Assembly: GCA_964511405.1 (NCBI GenBank)
Contig: CAZEFK010000087.1
Span: 1 to 29,466, forward strand
DNA: 29,466 bases
DNA from: CAZEFK01 sp964511405
Lineage (GTDB): Bacteria; Pseudomonadota; Alphaproteobacteria; Elsterales; Elsteraceae
Direction: 5' to 3'
The notes beneath the pieces were generated by a model. That model was not told the DNA's origin. It saw nothing but the letters and a program-made list of their open reading frames with translations, and made no database searches. Numbering within the stretch: the stretch's first letter is position 1; each line of letters starts with the position of its first letter. Of this stretch, positions 16,386-23,932 are shown piece by piece. Position numbers and translations under genes: made by a program.

Positions 16386-17320
16386 CCATGGCAGGATCGA
16401 CCGACGACGCCGGCCGGGCGGCGCGGGCCCATACGGTCGCCTGGGCGCTGCTGGCCTTCGCGCCCCTGGCCTGGGCCAGCAATGTCATCGTCGGCCGGGC
16501 CCTGGCCGGCATCGTGCCGCCCGACCTGCTCAATCTTCTACGCTGGGGCGGCACGGCGCTGCTGCTGGCGCCGGTGGTCCTGCCCGGCATCGGGCGCCAC
16601 GCCGGCCAGATCGCGGCCCATATCGGCCTGCTGGTTGCGGGCGGGGTCCTGGGCATGGGGCTGTTCCAGAGCATGGTCTATCTGGCGGTGCAGCTGACCA
16701 CCGCGACCCATGCCGCGACCGCCCAGGCGCTGTCGCCGCTGGTGGCGCTGCTGGCGACCGCCCGCCGGGGTCCGGCGTCGCGCCGGCTGTGGGCCGGGTT
16801 CGCGCTGTCGCTGCTGGGCGTGCTGGCGGTCCAGGCCGATGGTTTGGGTGCCGGCGGCCTGTCCTGGACCCAGATCGCCGGCGACGCGGTCGCCCTGGTC
16901 TCGGCGCTGCTGTGGGGCGCCTATGGCGTGCTGGCGGCGCGGCTGCCGCGCACCATCCCGCCGCTGACGTCCCTGTTCGTCATGAGCGCGGTCGCGACGG
17001 CGGTGGCGCTGGTCCCGGTGCTCGTGCGCGGCAGCGGGCCGCAGCTCGCCGAGCTGCCGGGACGGGCCTGGCTGGCCGGCGCCTATTTGGCCGTGGTGGT
17101 GTCGATCCTCGGCTTGGCCGCCTTCAATTTCGGCGCGCGCCAGGTCGGCGCCGCGCGCAGCAGCCTGTTCATCCACCTGACGCCGGTGTTCGCCATCCTG
17201 CTCGCCTCGGCGTTCCTGGGCGAGCGCATCGGGATCCGCGATGTCCTGGGCTTCGGCCTGATCGCCGGCGGCATGGGGGTGGCGCTGACCCGCCCGTCAC
17301 CGCGCGCGGCGGACGGCTGA
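16382..17320 (+). CDS. EamA/DMT-family transporter
   Basis: 312 residues with about ten hydrophobic helices in two EamA repeats (first: WALLAFAPLAWASNVIVGRAL; second: AVALVSALLWGAYGVLAARL; last pairs: SLFIHLTPVFAILLASAFLGE and GFGLIAGGMGVALT). It is an inner-membrane metabolite exporter or importer of unknown substrate. The GTG at 16382 overlaps the LysR stop, while an ATG six bases on (16388) is equally possible. Coupling to the LysR gene suggests direct control of, or co-expression with, this regulator. It is only distantly similar to the EamA protein at 1977-2867. Confidence 0.9.
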   Translation: MTMAGSTDDAGRAARAHTVAWALLAFAPLAWASNVIVGRALAGIVPPDLLNLLRWGGTALLLAPVVLPGIGRHAGQIAAHIGLLVAGGVLGMGLFQSMVYLAVQLTTATHAATAQALSPLVALLATARRGPASRRLWAGFALSLLGVLAVQADGLGAGGLSWTQIAGDAVALVSALLWGAYGVLAARLPRTIPPLTSLFVMSAVATAVALVPVLVRGSGPQLAELPGRAWLAGAYLAVVVSILGLAAFNFGARQVGAARSSLFIHLTPVFAILLASAFLGERIGIRDVLGFGLIAGGMGVALTRPSPRAADG

Positions 17321-17381
17321 CGCTTCGGCGATGCTGCCGAATATCCGCCCCGCTACAACGAATGCCGAGTCAATGAACCTC

Positions 17382-18131
17382 TCAGCTTGCCTCCGCCATC
17401 CACGCTTCGGCATCGGCACCGGCGGGAATGCGCAGCGGTGTGGATGGATCCGTAGCGGCCCGCCAGATCGCCTCCGCCACATCGGACGCCTGGGTTACCG
17501 GACCGGAGCTGTCGCGGACGCTTGCCACGAAGCGTTCGATCATCGGCGCATAGTCGGGATCGTCGAGACCACGCAGATGCGGCCGTGCATTGTCGCCGAA
17601 TCGCGTCTCGGGCGAACGACCCGGCAGGACGATGTGAACGCGCACGCCGAATGGCGCCACTTCGACCGCCAGCGATTCAGTAAGAGCATTCACCGCCGCC
17701 TTGCTGGCCCGGTACACGCCGACGACAGGCAGCGGCTTGAGCGTCGCCGACGAGGTGACGTTGACGATGGCGCCGGCCCGGCGCTTGCGGAACGCGGGAA
17801 GCGCTGCCTGGACCATCGCAAGCGTGCCCAGCGTATTGGTCTCGAATAACGCACGTGCCGTCTCGGGCGTGGTTAGCTCGATTGGCGCCGGCGCGCCGAA
17901 GCCGGCATTGTTGACCAGGACGTCGATCGTGCCGGCCTCCGCGATCGCCCTGGCAACGCTGTCGGGATCGGTGACGTCGAGCGGCAGGATTCGCAGGCGA
18001 TCGGAAGCCGGCAGCAGCTCGGCATTGGGCGTACGCATGGTCGCCAAGACATTCCAATGGCGATCGAGAAATAGCCGTGCGGTTTCGAGTCCGAAGCCGG
18101 ATGAGCAGCCGGTGATGAGGATCGTGGACAA
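17382..18131 (-). CDS. Short-chain dehydrogenase/reductase (SDR)
   Basis: 249 residues from a TTG at 18131 with GGGAG upstream; the longer open frame to 18671 would run through the divergent AraC gene. The Rossmann motif ILITGCSSGFG (4-14), DVLVNNAGFG, catalytic Ser in NVTSSAT and YRASK (Tyr-x-x-x-Lys) are complete. This is the classical SDR pattern of NAD(P)-dependent oxidoreductases. The substrate is unknown. It is transcribed divergently from an AraC-type regulator 60 bp away, which is the usual target arrangement for this pair. Confidence 0.9.
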   Translation of the reverse strand: MSTILITGCSSGFGLETARLFLDRHWNVLATMRTPNAELLPASDRLRILPLDVTDPDSVARAIAEAGTIDVLVNNAGFGAPAPIELTTPETARALFETNTLGTLAMVQAALPAFRKRRAGAIVNVTSSATLKPLPVVGVYRASKAAVNALTESLAVEVAPFGVRVHIVLPGRSPETRFGDNARPHLRGLDDPDYAPMIERFVASVRDSSGPVTQASDVAEAIWRAATDPSTPLRIPAGADAEAWMAEAS

Positions 18132-18191
18132 AGGCAACTCCCGAAAGCGTTGGAACCGCCCTGAAGGTAGATCGCATGTGCAGGACTTGCT

Positions 18192-19157
18192 ATGGTCCGG
18201 AGTATCGATTTCTTTGGCGAAAGTCCTGTTGTGGCCATTGATCCGCTCGCCGAGGTCGTAACGCTGCTCCAGCCGACCGCGCGGTTTTCGAAGCTGTTGG
18301 AGTGTGCCGGCTCCTGGAGGATCCATCGCGAGACGACCGGCGAGCCATTCTACTGCGCGGTGCTGGAGGGGAACTGCCGAGTGTCGGTGAACGGCCAGCC
18401 GTTCATGGCATTGCAGGCCGGCGATTTCGTGCTGGTGCCGGCGATGCACGACGTCATCAACGAAAGCCCGGACGCGCCGCCAAGCGGCGTGACCATGCAG
18501 CCGATCGACATCGGCGGGGGCTGCTTTCGCGTCGGCCGGCAGGATGGGCCCGCCGAGCTCCGGATGCGGATCGGTCACGGCGCCTTCGGTTCGCCCGATG
18601 CGGCCCTGCTCGTACCGCTTCTGCCGCAGGTGGTTCTGGCGCGCGAGGCTCGGCTCGCGACGCTGATGCAACTGGTCGACGACGAGACTCGCGCGCGGCG
18701 TGCGGCGCGTGAACTCGTGCTCGAGCGGCTGTTGGAGGTGTTGCTGATCGAAGCGTTGCGATGCGGCGCGCAGACGACGTCTGCGCCGGGCTTGGCCCGT
18801 GGCCTCGCCGACGATCGCCTGGCGGCCGCGTTATGCGCGCTCCATGCACGCCCCGAATATCCCTGGACGGTGACCGAACTCGCCGCCAAGGCGGCTTTGT
18901 CACGCTCGGCTTTCTTCGCACGTTTCAATCGCACCGTCGGCCTGTCGCCGATGGAGTATCTACTGACTTGGCGCATGGCGCTGGCCAAGCGATTGCTGTG
19001 CGAGCACGACCTCAGCATGGATCAGGTTGCCGAGCGTGTGGGCTATAGTTCCGCAAGCACCTTCAGCGTCGCCTTTGCCCGCCATGCTGGGGTGCCGCCA
19101 GCCCGCTACGCACGGATGCGCCCAAACGGCGGCAATTCGTCGGCCCGGTCAGCGTAA
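18192..19157 (+). CDS. AraC family regulator with N-terminal cupin
   Basis: 321 residues. The N-terminal cupin-like effector domain (about 14-190; DPLAEVVTLLQPTARF, then HRETTGEPFYCAVLEGNCRVSV in pieces) is joined to two C-terminal HTH motifs (YPWTVTELAAKAALSRSAFFARF and LSMDQVAERVGYSSASTFSVAF in pieces). This is the cupin_6/AraC pattern. The family core begins near residue 16, so a start downstream of the ATG at 18192 (for example the GTG at 18231) is possible. It probably controls the divergent SDR gene. Its stop overlaps the convergent MocR gene by 9 bp. Confidence 0.92.
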   Translation: MVRSIDFFGESPVVAIDPLAEVVTLLQPTARFSKLLECAGSWRIHRETTGEPFYCAVLEGNCRVSVNGQPFMALQAGDFVLVPAMHDVINESPDAPPSGVTMQPIDIGGGCFRVGRQDGPAELRMRIGHGAFGSPDAALLVPLLPQVVLAREARLATLMQLVDDETRARRAARELVLERLLEVLLIEALRCGAQTTSAPGLARGLADDRLAAALCALHARPEYPWTVTELAAKAALSRSAFFARFNRTVGLSPMEYLLTWRMALAKRLLCEHDLSMDQVAERVGYSSASTFSVAFARHAGVPPARYARMRPNGGNSSARSA

Positions 19158-20591
19158 ATGACCGGCAGAAACCACAGGCCCTGAGGGTGCGATCGCCGCC
19201 CGCAGCCGCTCCGCAACGTCGGCCGCGTTTGCCTCCGCGATGTTCGTGAAGCCCAGCAGCAGCGCCTGGCCGACATCCTGCTCGGCCGCCAGCGGCGACA
19301 GCGCCGTCGGCGCCAAGCCGGCGGCCCGGGCGCGGTCGGCCAGCGCCGTATCGGGGCCCAGGCCCGGAAAGCGCGCCATCAAGTGCATGCCGCCCGCGGC
19401 CAGCGCGACCTCGACCCGGTCGCCGAAGGCGGCCGCCAACGCCGCGGCCAGCGCCTTGCGGCGGGCGGCGTAGAGGCTGCGCATGCGGCGCAGATGGCGG
19501 GCGAAATGGCCCTCGGCCAGGAAGGCTGCGACCACGGCCTGGTCGAAGGCGGCGCGGCCGCCCTGGAGCAGGCGGCAGACGCGGGCGAAGGCCTCGGCCT
19601 GGCTCTCGGGCACCACCAGGTAGCCCAGGCGCAGCGCCGGGAACAGCACCTTGCTGAAGCTGCCCACATAGAGCACCCGGCCGTCGCGGTCCAGGCTCTT
19701 CAGCGCCGGCAGCGGCCGGCCGACATAGCGGAACTCGCTGTCATAGTCGTCCTCGACGATCCAGGCGCCCGAGTCGGCCGCCCAGGCCAGCAGCGCCAGC
19801 CGGCGGGGCAGCGCCAGGGCCACGCCCAGCGGGCTCTGATGGGCCGGCGTCACAACCGCGAAGCGGGCATCGTCGCAGCGGGCGATGCCGTCGGCGACGC
19901 GCAGGCCGTCGCCGTCCACCGGCACCGGCACCAGCCGCGCTCCGGCTGCCGCCAGCGCGGCGCGGGCCAGCTGGTAGCCCGGATCTTCGACCCAGGCGGC
20001 ATCGCCCGGGCGCATCAGCACCTGCAGGATCAGGGCCAGGGCCGACTGGTAGCCGCCGGTGATCATGACCTGGTCGGGGCTGCAGTCGACGCCGCGCGCG
20101 ACCGCCAGGTAGCTGGTCACGGCCTGGCGCAGCGCCGGCAGGCCGGTGGGGTCGGGATAGTTCAGCCCGGCGACGCTGAGCGCGCGGGCCTGGCGCCCGG
20201 CCAGCCGCGCCCACAGGGCGCGCGGGAAGGCATCGAGCGCCGGCAGCCCCAGGCGGAAGGGCGGCACCGGCCGCTCGGCGGCGTCGTCGGGGCGCAGGCC
20301 GGGCTCCGGCGGGCGGACAGCCGGGCGCTCGGGCGGCGGCCGGCGCAGCGCCGGCGACACCACGGTGCCGGCGGGGCCGCGCGCGAGCAGGTAGCCTTCG
20401 CCGGTCAGCATGGCATAGGCCGCATCGACGGTGCCGCGCGCCAGCGCCAGCTGGCTGGCCAGGCTGCGCACCGAGGGCAGCCGGTCGCCGGGCTTGAGCC
20501 GGCCTTCGGCGATCGCCTGGCGGATGCGGTCGTAGATCTGGCGCTGGATCGGGACCGTTCCCGCTCGGTCGACGGCGATCAAGCCGCTCAT
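19149..20591 (-). CDS. MocR/PdxR-type GntR regulator with PLP-aminotransferase domain
   Basis: 480 residues. A GntR winged HTH (about 12-78: PIQRQIYDRIRQAIAEGRLK, PGDRLPSVRSLASQLALARG) is fused to a fold-type I aminotransferase domain with NYPDPTGLPALRQAV (144-158), VEDPGYQ (201-207), IVEDDYDSEFRY (278-289) and the PLP lysine Lys314 in YVGSFSKVLFPALRLGY. These chimeras sense PLP or aminated ligands and activate a neighbouring gene, as PdxR does. It is divergent from the AhpD-like operon, with an inverted repeat in the 86-bp intergenic space, so that operon is its probable target. Confidence 0.94.
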   Translation of the reverse strand: MSGLIAVDRAGTVPIQRQIYDRIRQAIAEGRLKPGDRLPSVRSLASQLALARGTVDAAYAMLTGEGYLLARGPAGTVVSPALRRPPPERPAVRPPEPGLRPDDAAERPVPPFRLGLPALDAFPRALWARLAGRQARALSVAGLNYPDPTGLPALRQAVTSYLAVARGVDCSPDQVMITGGYQSALALILQVLMRPGDAAWVEDPGYQLARAALAAAGARLVPVPVDGDGLRVADGIARCDDARFAVVTPAHQSPLGVALALPRRLALLAWAADSGAWIVEDDYDSEFRYVGRPLPALKSLDRDGRVLYVGSFSKVLFPALRLGYLVVPESQAEAFARVCRLLQGGRAAFDQAVVAAFLAEGHFARHLRRMRSLYAARRKALAAALAAAFGDRVEVALAAGGMHLMARFPGLGPDTALADRARAAGLAPTALSPLAAEQDVGQALLLGFTNIAEANAADVAERLRAAIAPSGPVVSAGHLR

Positions 20592-20614
20592 GGCCTATTC
20601 ATTCTGACAAATCT

Positions 20615-20634
20615 TGGACCTTATGGATGGTCCA
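20615..20634. promoter_or_regulatory. Inverted repeat between MocR regulator and AhpD-like operon
   Basis: TGGACC (20615-20620) and GGTCCA (20629-20634) are perfect arms 8 bp apart, placed between the divergent starts at 20591 and 20678. It is the likely binding site for the MocR-type regulator, although MocR sites often also include direct repeats. Confidence 0.45.
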
Positions 20635-20677
20635 TGATGCCGCCATCTTCCGGGCACAGCAAGCAAGGAGACGACCG

Positions 20678-21130
20678 ATGCACATGCCGCGCTTGAACGC
20701 TCCCGAGGTCGCGCCCCAGGGTTACCAGGCGCTGATCGCCGTGGAGGGCTATGTCCGCAAGAGCGGGCTAGAGCACAGCCTGATCGAGCTGGTGAAGATG
20801 CGGGCCTCGCAGATCAATGGCTGCGCCTATTGCCTGGACATGCATTCCAAGGACGCGCGCAAGGCCGGCGAGACCGAGCAGCGGCTGTACCTGCTCAACG
20901 CCTGGCGCGAGTCGCCGCTCTACAGCGCCCGCGAGCGGGCGGCGCTGGCCTGGACCGAGGTGCTGACCAAGGTCGCCCAGGGCCATCCCACCGACGCCGA
21001 CTTCCAGGCCCTGCGCGAGCACTTCACCGACAAGGAAATCGTCGACCTGACCATCGCCATCGGCCAGATCAATGTCTGGAACCGCCTGGCCATCGGCATG
21101 GGCAATGTCCACCCGGTCGCGGCCAAGTGA
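20678..21130 (+). CDS. Carboxymuconolactone decarboxylase/AhpD-like peroxidase-fold protein
   Basis: 150 residues. The active-site motif NGCAYCLDMHSKDARKAG (Cys49, Cys52, His56) has the C-x-x-C-x-x-x-H pattern of AhpD-like alkylhydroperoxidases rather than true gamma-carboxymuconolactone decarboxylases. It probably reduces hydroperoxides or works as a thiol oxidoreductase in the cytoplasm. The ATG at 20678 has AGGAG 7 nt upstream; a longer frame from 20627 lacks one. It is the first gene of a four-gene overlapping operon and is divergent from the MocR-type regulator. AhpD-like genes are frequent MocR targets. Confidence 0.92.
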   Translation: MHMPRLNAPEVAPQGYQALIAVEGYVRKSGLEHSLIELVKMRASQINGCAYCLDMHSKDARKAGETEQRLYLLNAWRESPLYSARERAALAWTEVLTKVAQGHPTDADFQALREHFTDKEIVDLTIAIGQINVWNRLAIGMGNVHPVAAK

Positions 21131-21561
21131 CGGCGCCAGAGCTCCGGCATGCCGGGACCGAGGCCGAGATCATGGCCTGCTTCCCGGTCATGCACCAACT
21201 GCGCCCGCACCTGGTCGGCGCCGAGGCGCTGGTGGCGCGGGTACGCCGCCAGCAGGACGAGGGCTACCGCCTGCTGGCGGCCTGGCGCGACGGCCAGGCG
21301 GTGGCGGCCGCGGGCTACCGGTTCCACGAGAACCTGATCCGCGGGCGGTTCGTCTATGTCGACGACCTGGTGGTGTTGGAGGCGGAGCGCCGCGGCCGGC
21401 TCGGCGCCCGGCTGCTCGACGCGGTCGCCGACCTCGGGCGGACCGCCGGAGCGGCGGCGCTGGTGCTCGACACCGGCCTCGCCAATTCCCTGGCCCAGCG
21501 CTTCTATTTCCGCTGGGGCCTGCTGGCGACCGGCCTGCATTTCGCGCGGGCCCTGGCATGA
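21127..21561 (+). CDS. GNAT family N-acetyltransferase
   Basis: 144 residues from a GTG overlapping the preceding stop (GTGA, 21127-21130). The acetyl-CoA site is visible as YVDDLVVLEAERRGRLGARLLDAV, with R-R-G-R-L-G-A matching the Q/R-x-x-G-x-G/A motif A, followed by ALVLDTGLANSLAQRFYFRWG, a typical motif B. The acceptor is unknown. Translational coupling on both sides (overlap with AhpD-like gene and with azoR) argues for a shared stress or detoxification role. Confidence 0.88.
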   Translation: MTAPELRHAGTEAEIMACFPVMHQLRPHLVGAEALVARVRRQQDEGYRLLAAWRDGQAVAAAGYRFHENLIRGRFVYVDDLVVLEAERRGRLGARLLDAVADLGRTAGAAALVLDTGLANSLAQRFYFRWGLLATGLHFARALA

Positions 21562-22184
21562 GCCGGACCATCCTGCAGATCGAGGCCAGTCCTGCGGGCG
21601 CGGCCTCGGCGAGCCGCCGGCTGGCCGCCGCGCTGGTCGCGGCCCTCTGTGCCCGCGAGCCCGGCGCCCGGGTGGTGCGGCGCGACCTGGCGCAGGACCC
21701 GCCGGCGCTGGTCGACGCCGGCTTCGCCGCCGCGATCCGGGTGCCGCCCGACGTCCACACCGACCGGCAGCGGGCGGCGCTGGCCGTCGCCGAGGCGCTG
21801 ATCGGCGAGCTGGAGGCCGCCGACCTCCTGGTCATCGGCACGCCCATGCACAATTACACGGTGCCGGCGGTGCTCAAGGCCTGGATCGACCAGGTGCTGC
21901 GGATCAACCGCAGCTTCCGCTCGACGCCGGCCGGCAAGGTCGGGCTGCTGAAGGACCGGCCGACCTTCGTCGTCTCGGCCGCCGGCGGGCTGCATGCCGG
22001 CGACGGCGCGCGCCAGCCCGATTTCCTGACGCCCTATCTGACCGCCGTGCTGGCGACCATCGGGATCCGGCAGGTGGCGTTCTTGCCGGCCCAGGGCCTG
22101 TCGCGCGACCCCACGGCGCTGGACCGGGCCTGCGCCGCGGTGCCGGACTGGGTCGACCATCATCTTGCGGAGGCGGCATCATGA
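21558..22184 (+). CDS. azoR: FMN-dependent NADH-azoreductase / NAD(P)H quinone oxidoreductase
   Basis: 208 residues with the AzoR-type flavodoxin fold: ILQIEASPAGAASASRRLA (phosphate-binding loop), LVIGTPMHNYTVPAVLKAWIDQVLRI (in pieces, the M-x-N-x-x-x-P flavin loop) and VVSAAGGLHAGDG. It would reduce quinones or azo compounds with NAD(P)H by two electrons in the cytoplasm. Start overlaps the previous stop (ATGA) and its own stop overlaps the next start. An internal 67-bp part of this gene (21855-21921) recurs at 28986-29052 with one mismatch. Confidence 0.93.
   Translation: MSRTILQIEASPAGAASASRRLAAALVAALCAREPGARVVRRDLAQDPPALVDAGFAAAIRVPPDVHTDRQRAALAVAEALIGELEAADLLVIGTPMHNYTVPAVLKAWIDQVLRINRSFRSTPAGKVGLLKDRPTFVVSAAGGLHAGDGARQPDFLTPYLTAVLATIGIRQVAFLPAQGLSRDPTALDRACAAVPDWVDHHLAEAAS
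21855..21921 (+). repeat. azoR segment duplicated at 28986-29052
   Basis: 66 of 67 bases match the downstream copy (the single difference is G21894 versus A29025). It encodes the flavin-loop region YTVPAVLKAWIDQ. The two copies are in the same orientation and lie 7131 bp apart. Confidence 0.95.
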
Positions 22185-22636
22185 CTGCGATCGTTCGCGA
22201 CGTGCGGCCCGTGGACCAGCCGGCCTGGCGCCCGCTGTGGGACGGCTACAACGCCTTCTACGGCCGCGCCGGCGCCACGGCGCTGCCTGAAGCGATCACC
22301 GCGCTCACTTGGGCGCGGTTCTTCGATCCCGCCGAGCCGGTCCATGCCCTGGTCGCCGAGCTCGACGGCCGGCTGGTCGGGCTGGCCCACTACCTGTTCC
22401 ACCGCAGCACCATCCTGGACGGTCCGACCTGCTATCTGCAGGACCTGTTCACGGCCCCCGACTGCCGCGGCCACGGCATCGGCCGCGCGCTGATCCTGGC
22501 GGTCTACGAGCGGGCGCGGGCGAGCGGTGCGGCGCGGGTCTATTGGCAGACGCACGAGACCAACGCCACGGCCATGCGCCTGTACGACCAAGTGGCCGAG
22601 CGGTCGGGCTTCGTGGTGTATCGGAAGACGCTGTGA
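22181..22636 (+). CDS. GNAT family N-acetyltransferase
   Basis: 151 residues. Motif A is CYLQDLFTAPDCRGHGIGRAL (in pieces; R-G-H-G-I-G-R contacts the CoA pyrophosphate) and motif B includes YWQTHETNATAMRLYDQVAE, with YRK at the C-terminus. It belongs to the small single-domain acetyltransferases acting on amines or amino-acid-like molecules. It is coupled to azoR (ATGA overlap) and is the last gene before the accessory island. Its final 94 bp (22544-22637) are repeated beyond the island. Confidence 0.93.
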   Translation: MTAIVRDVRPVDQPAWRPLWDGYNAFYGRAGATALPEAITALTWARFFDPAEPVHALVAELDGRLVGLAHYLFHRSTILDGPTCYLQDLFTAPDCRGHGIGRALILAVYERARASGAARVYWQTHETNATAMRLYDQVAERSGFVVYRKTL

Positions 22637-22637
22637 G
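22544..22637 (+). repeat. Left copy of ~94-bp direct repeat flanking the island
   Basis: The 3' end of the GNAT gene, including its stop codon, matches 29052-29145 with 5 differences by hand alignment. Same orientation, 6508 bp apart. Everything between the two copies is the accessory island plus the azoR fragment. Confidence 0.93.
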
Positions 22638-22686
22638 GGTCGCGGATGGCCCGCGATGATGGAGCGGAGGGGGACGTTGGTCGTCG

Positions 22687-23073
22687 TTAGGGGCGCGGCA
22701 TCCCGATCACCCGGATGTCGCTGAACGACACCCAGCTCTGCGAGCGCGGCACCAGGATCCGCACGACCTGCGGTTTCTCGAAGATGACGTGCAAATGGGC
22801 GGCGCCGGGACCGGCAAGGACCCGCTCGACTCGGGTCTTGACCATAAATTGAAGGTCACCGCTCGTCCGGGTCCGTAGGCCACGTAGGGGATCAGGACAA
22901 CCCGGCGAAATCGCAGAGTTTGCCGAGGCCAACCTCCAGTAGCCCCACCAATCACCCGAGTTCCAGCCGCCACCATCGAATGCTCGGGCGGGATCGCCGA
23001 GCGCGACGTAGGTGCCGGAGGCGGCGTAGCACTCACGTGGCAGACGCACCGACAGGTCGGTCCGCGCCGCCAC
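22687..23073 (-). pseudogene. Hypothetical, possibly exported protein with damaged 5' end
   Basis: The frame encodes a 128-residue protein from a GTG at 23073, with a mixed composition (RLPRECYAASGTYVALGDP, GGGWNSGDWWGYWRL) unlike a shadow frame; no family recognised. Reading upstream in frame gives AWAIVLAIAASAVAA just before TDLSV, which looks like a signal peptide with a cleavage site. No ATG, GTG or TTG precedes it before the TGA further upstream, while ATGs are present in the other frames. A small indel may have separated the start from the body, leaving a broken gene. Alternatively the frame is simply fortuitous. It lies at the left edge of the island, on the opposite strand from the island operon. 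Confidence 0.4.
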
Positions 23074-23624
23074 GGCGGAGGCCGCGATGGCCAGGACGAT
23101 GGCCCAGGCCTCGGCGCATGCGGCGCCGGCATGATCACGCGGAGCGGCGGATGGAGGGGCATCGGTTGGAACCCGAACTCAGATTGCCCGCGTGCGGTCC
23201 GCCACTCCTAAGCTGGACGTCCACCTGCTGATGGCGCCTCGTGGCCGACCGATAGCCACTGCCGCGACCAAGGATGCCGACAGTGCGCCTCGCGTTTCAA
23301 TAGTTGTATTTGAATGCGTAGCATAGATTCGCCACATGTCCCATGCGCGCATCCAGCGCTGTGGGTCGAACAAGTATACCACTTAGGATAGCTCTCCGTC
23401 GACTGCTTATCGGGTATATTGCGTCGGGTCAGTGTCTTCAAACGACTAAACCTATAGATTGTAATATCTCTCTCTCTCTGTCCAGGATTAACCAGCTGGG
23501 ACGATATATAATCTCGCGGATACTCACCTCATTCCCGTCGATGGGAGCGTATTCGACGTATCACTAGATCCATCGTCTACCTAATAGGTCTCAGGGCGAT
23601 CTAAATCTCGTTCAGATTTTAGGC

Positions 23625-23653
23625 TTGACGAGAATGATACTTTTTCGTATATG
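23625..23653 (+). promoter_or_regulatory. Candidate sigma-70 promoter for the island operon
   Basis: TTGACG (23625-23630) and TATATG (23648-23653) are separated by the ideal 17 bp and match the consensus at five and four of six positions. It points toward the SDR start at 23933 and would give a leader of roughly 270 nt. Confidence 0.5.
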
Positions 23654-23789
23654 TCAAAAAATTGTAACGATGATCGAAGAGATGCGACTTTCGCGCCAAA
23701 TTCCTAACCATATCGGTCGTTCATCTGTACCGATCGGATCATATTTACTGTAATTCTCGCCAGGAATCGGGAAATAATCGCGTGATATG

Positions 23790-23800
23790 GTACATTGTAC
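23790..23800. promoter_or_regulatory. 11-bp palindrome in the island operon leader
   Basis: GTACATTGTAC is a perfect inverted repeat around one central base, between the candidate promoter and the first gene. It could be a repressor site; no regulator gene lies in the island itself. Confidence 0.3.
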
Positions 23801-23884
23801 ACTGAGAAGTACTGGAAGCATGTTGCGATATGCTGTGTTATTGAGATCTGGTTGTGCTAGCATTACAAGGACCGCCTTGCCGAC

Positions 23885-23900
23885 GGGCCGGCATGCCGGC
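23885..23900. repeat. 16-bp perfect palindrome upstream of the SDR gene
   Basis: GGCCGGCATGCCGGCC is self-complementary over its full length and lies 33 nt before the ATG at 23933. In RNA it can fold into a 6-bp GC stem with a CATG loop. A role as operator or attenuator is possible. Confidence 0.5.
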
Positions 23901-23932
23901 CGCAATTATTCGTGCCGGCCGAGAGTCTGGTG

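Larger units (their letters stand above)
23074..23932. other. Non-coding, AT-rich left part of the island
   Basis: No convincing gene in 859 bp. From about 23290 to 23880 the base composition is clearly richer in A+T than the surrounding genes, with a TC dinucleotide run (13 nt, 23467-23479). It contains a good promoter candidate, an 11-bp palindrome GTACATTGTAC (23790-23800) and a 16-bp palindrome near the operon start. The composition suggests DNA of foreign origin. Confidence 0.6.

Noticed and set aside
23467..23479. TC dinucleotide run
   Set aside because: Short simple repeat in AT-rich non-coding DNA; considered as a phase-variation tract, but it lies far from any start codon or promoter.
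23343..23567. 74-residue plus-strand frame in the AT-rich region
   Set aside because: No ribosome binding site or recognisable motif; the sequence is AT-rich non-coding in all frames.
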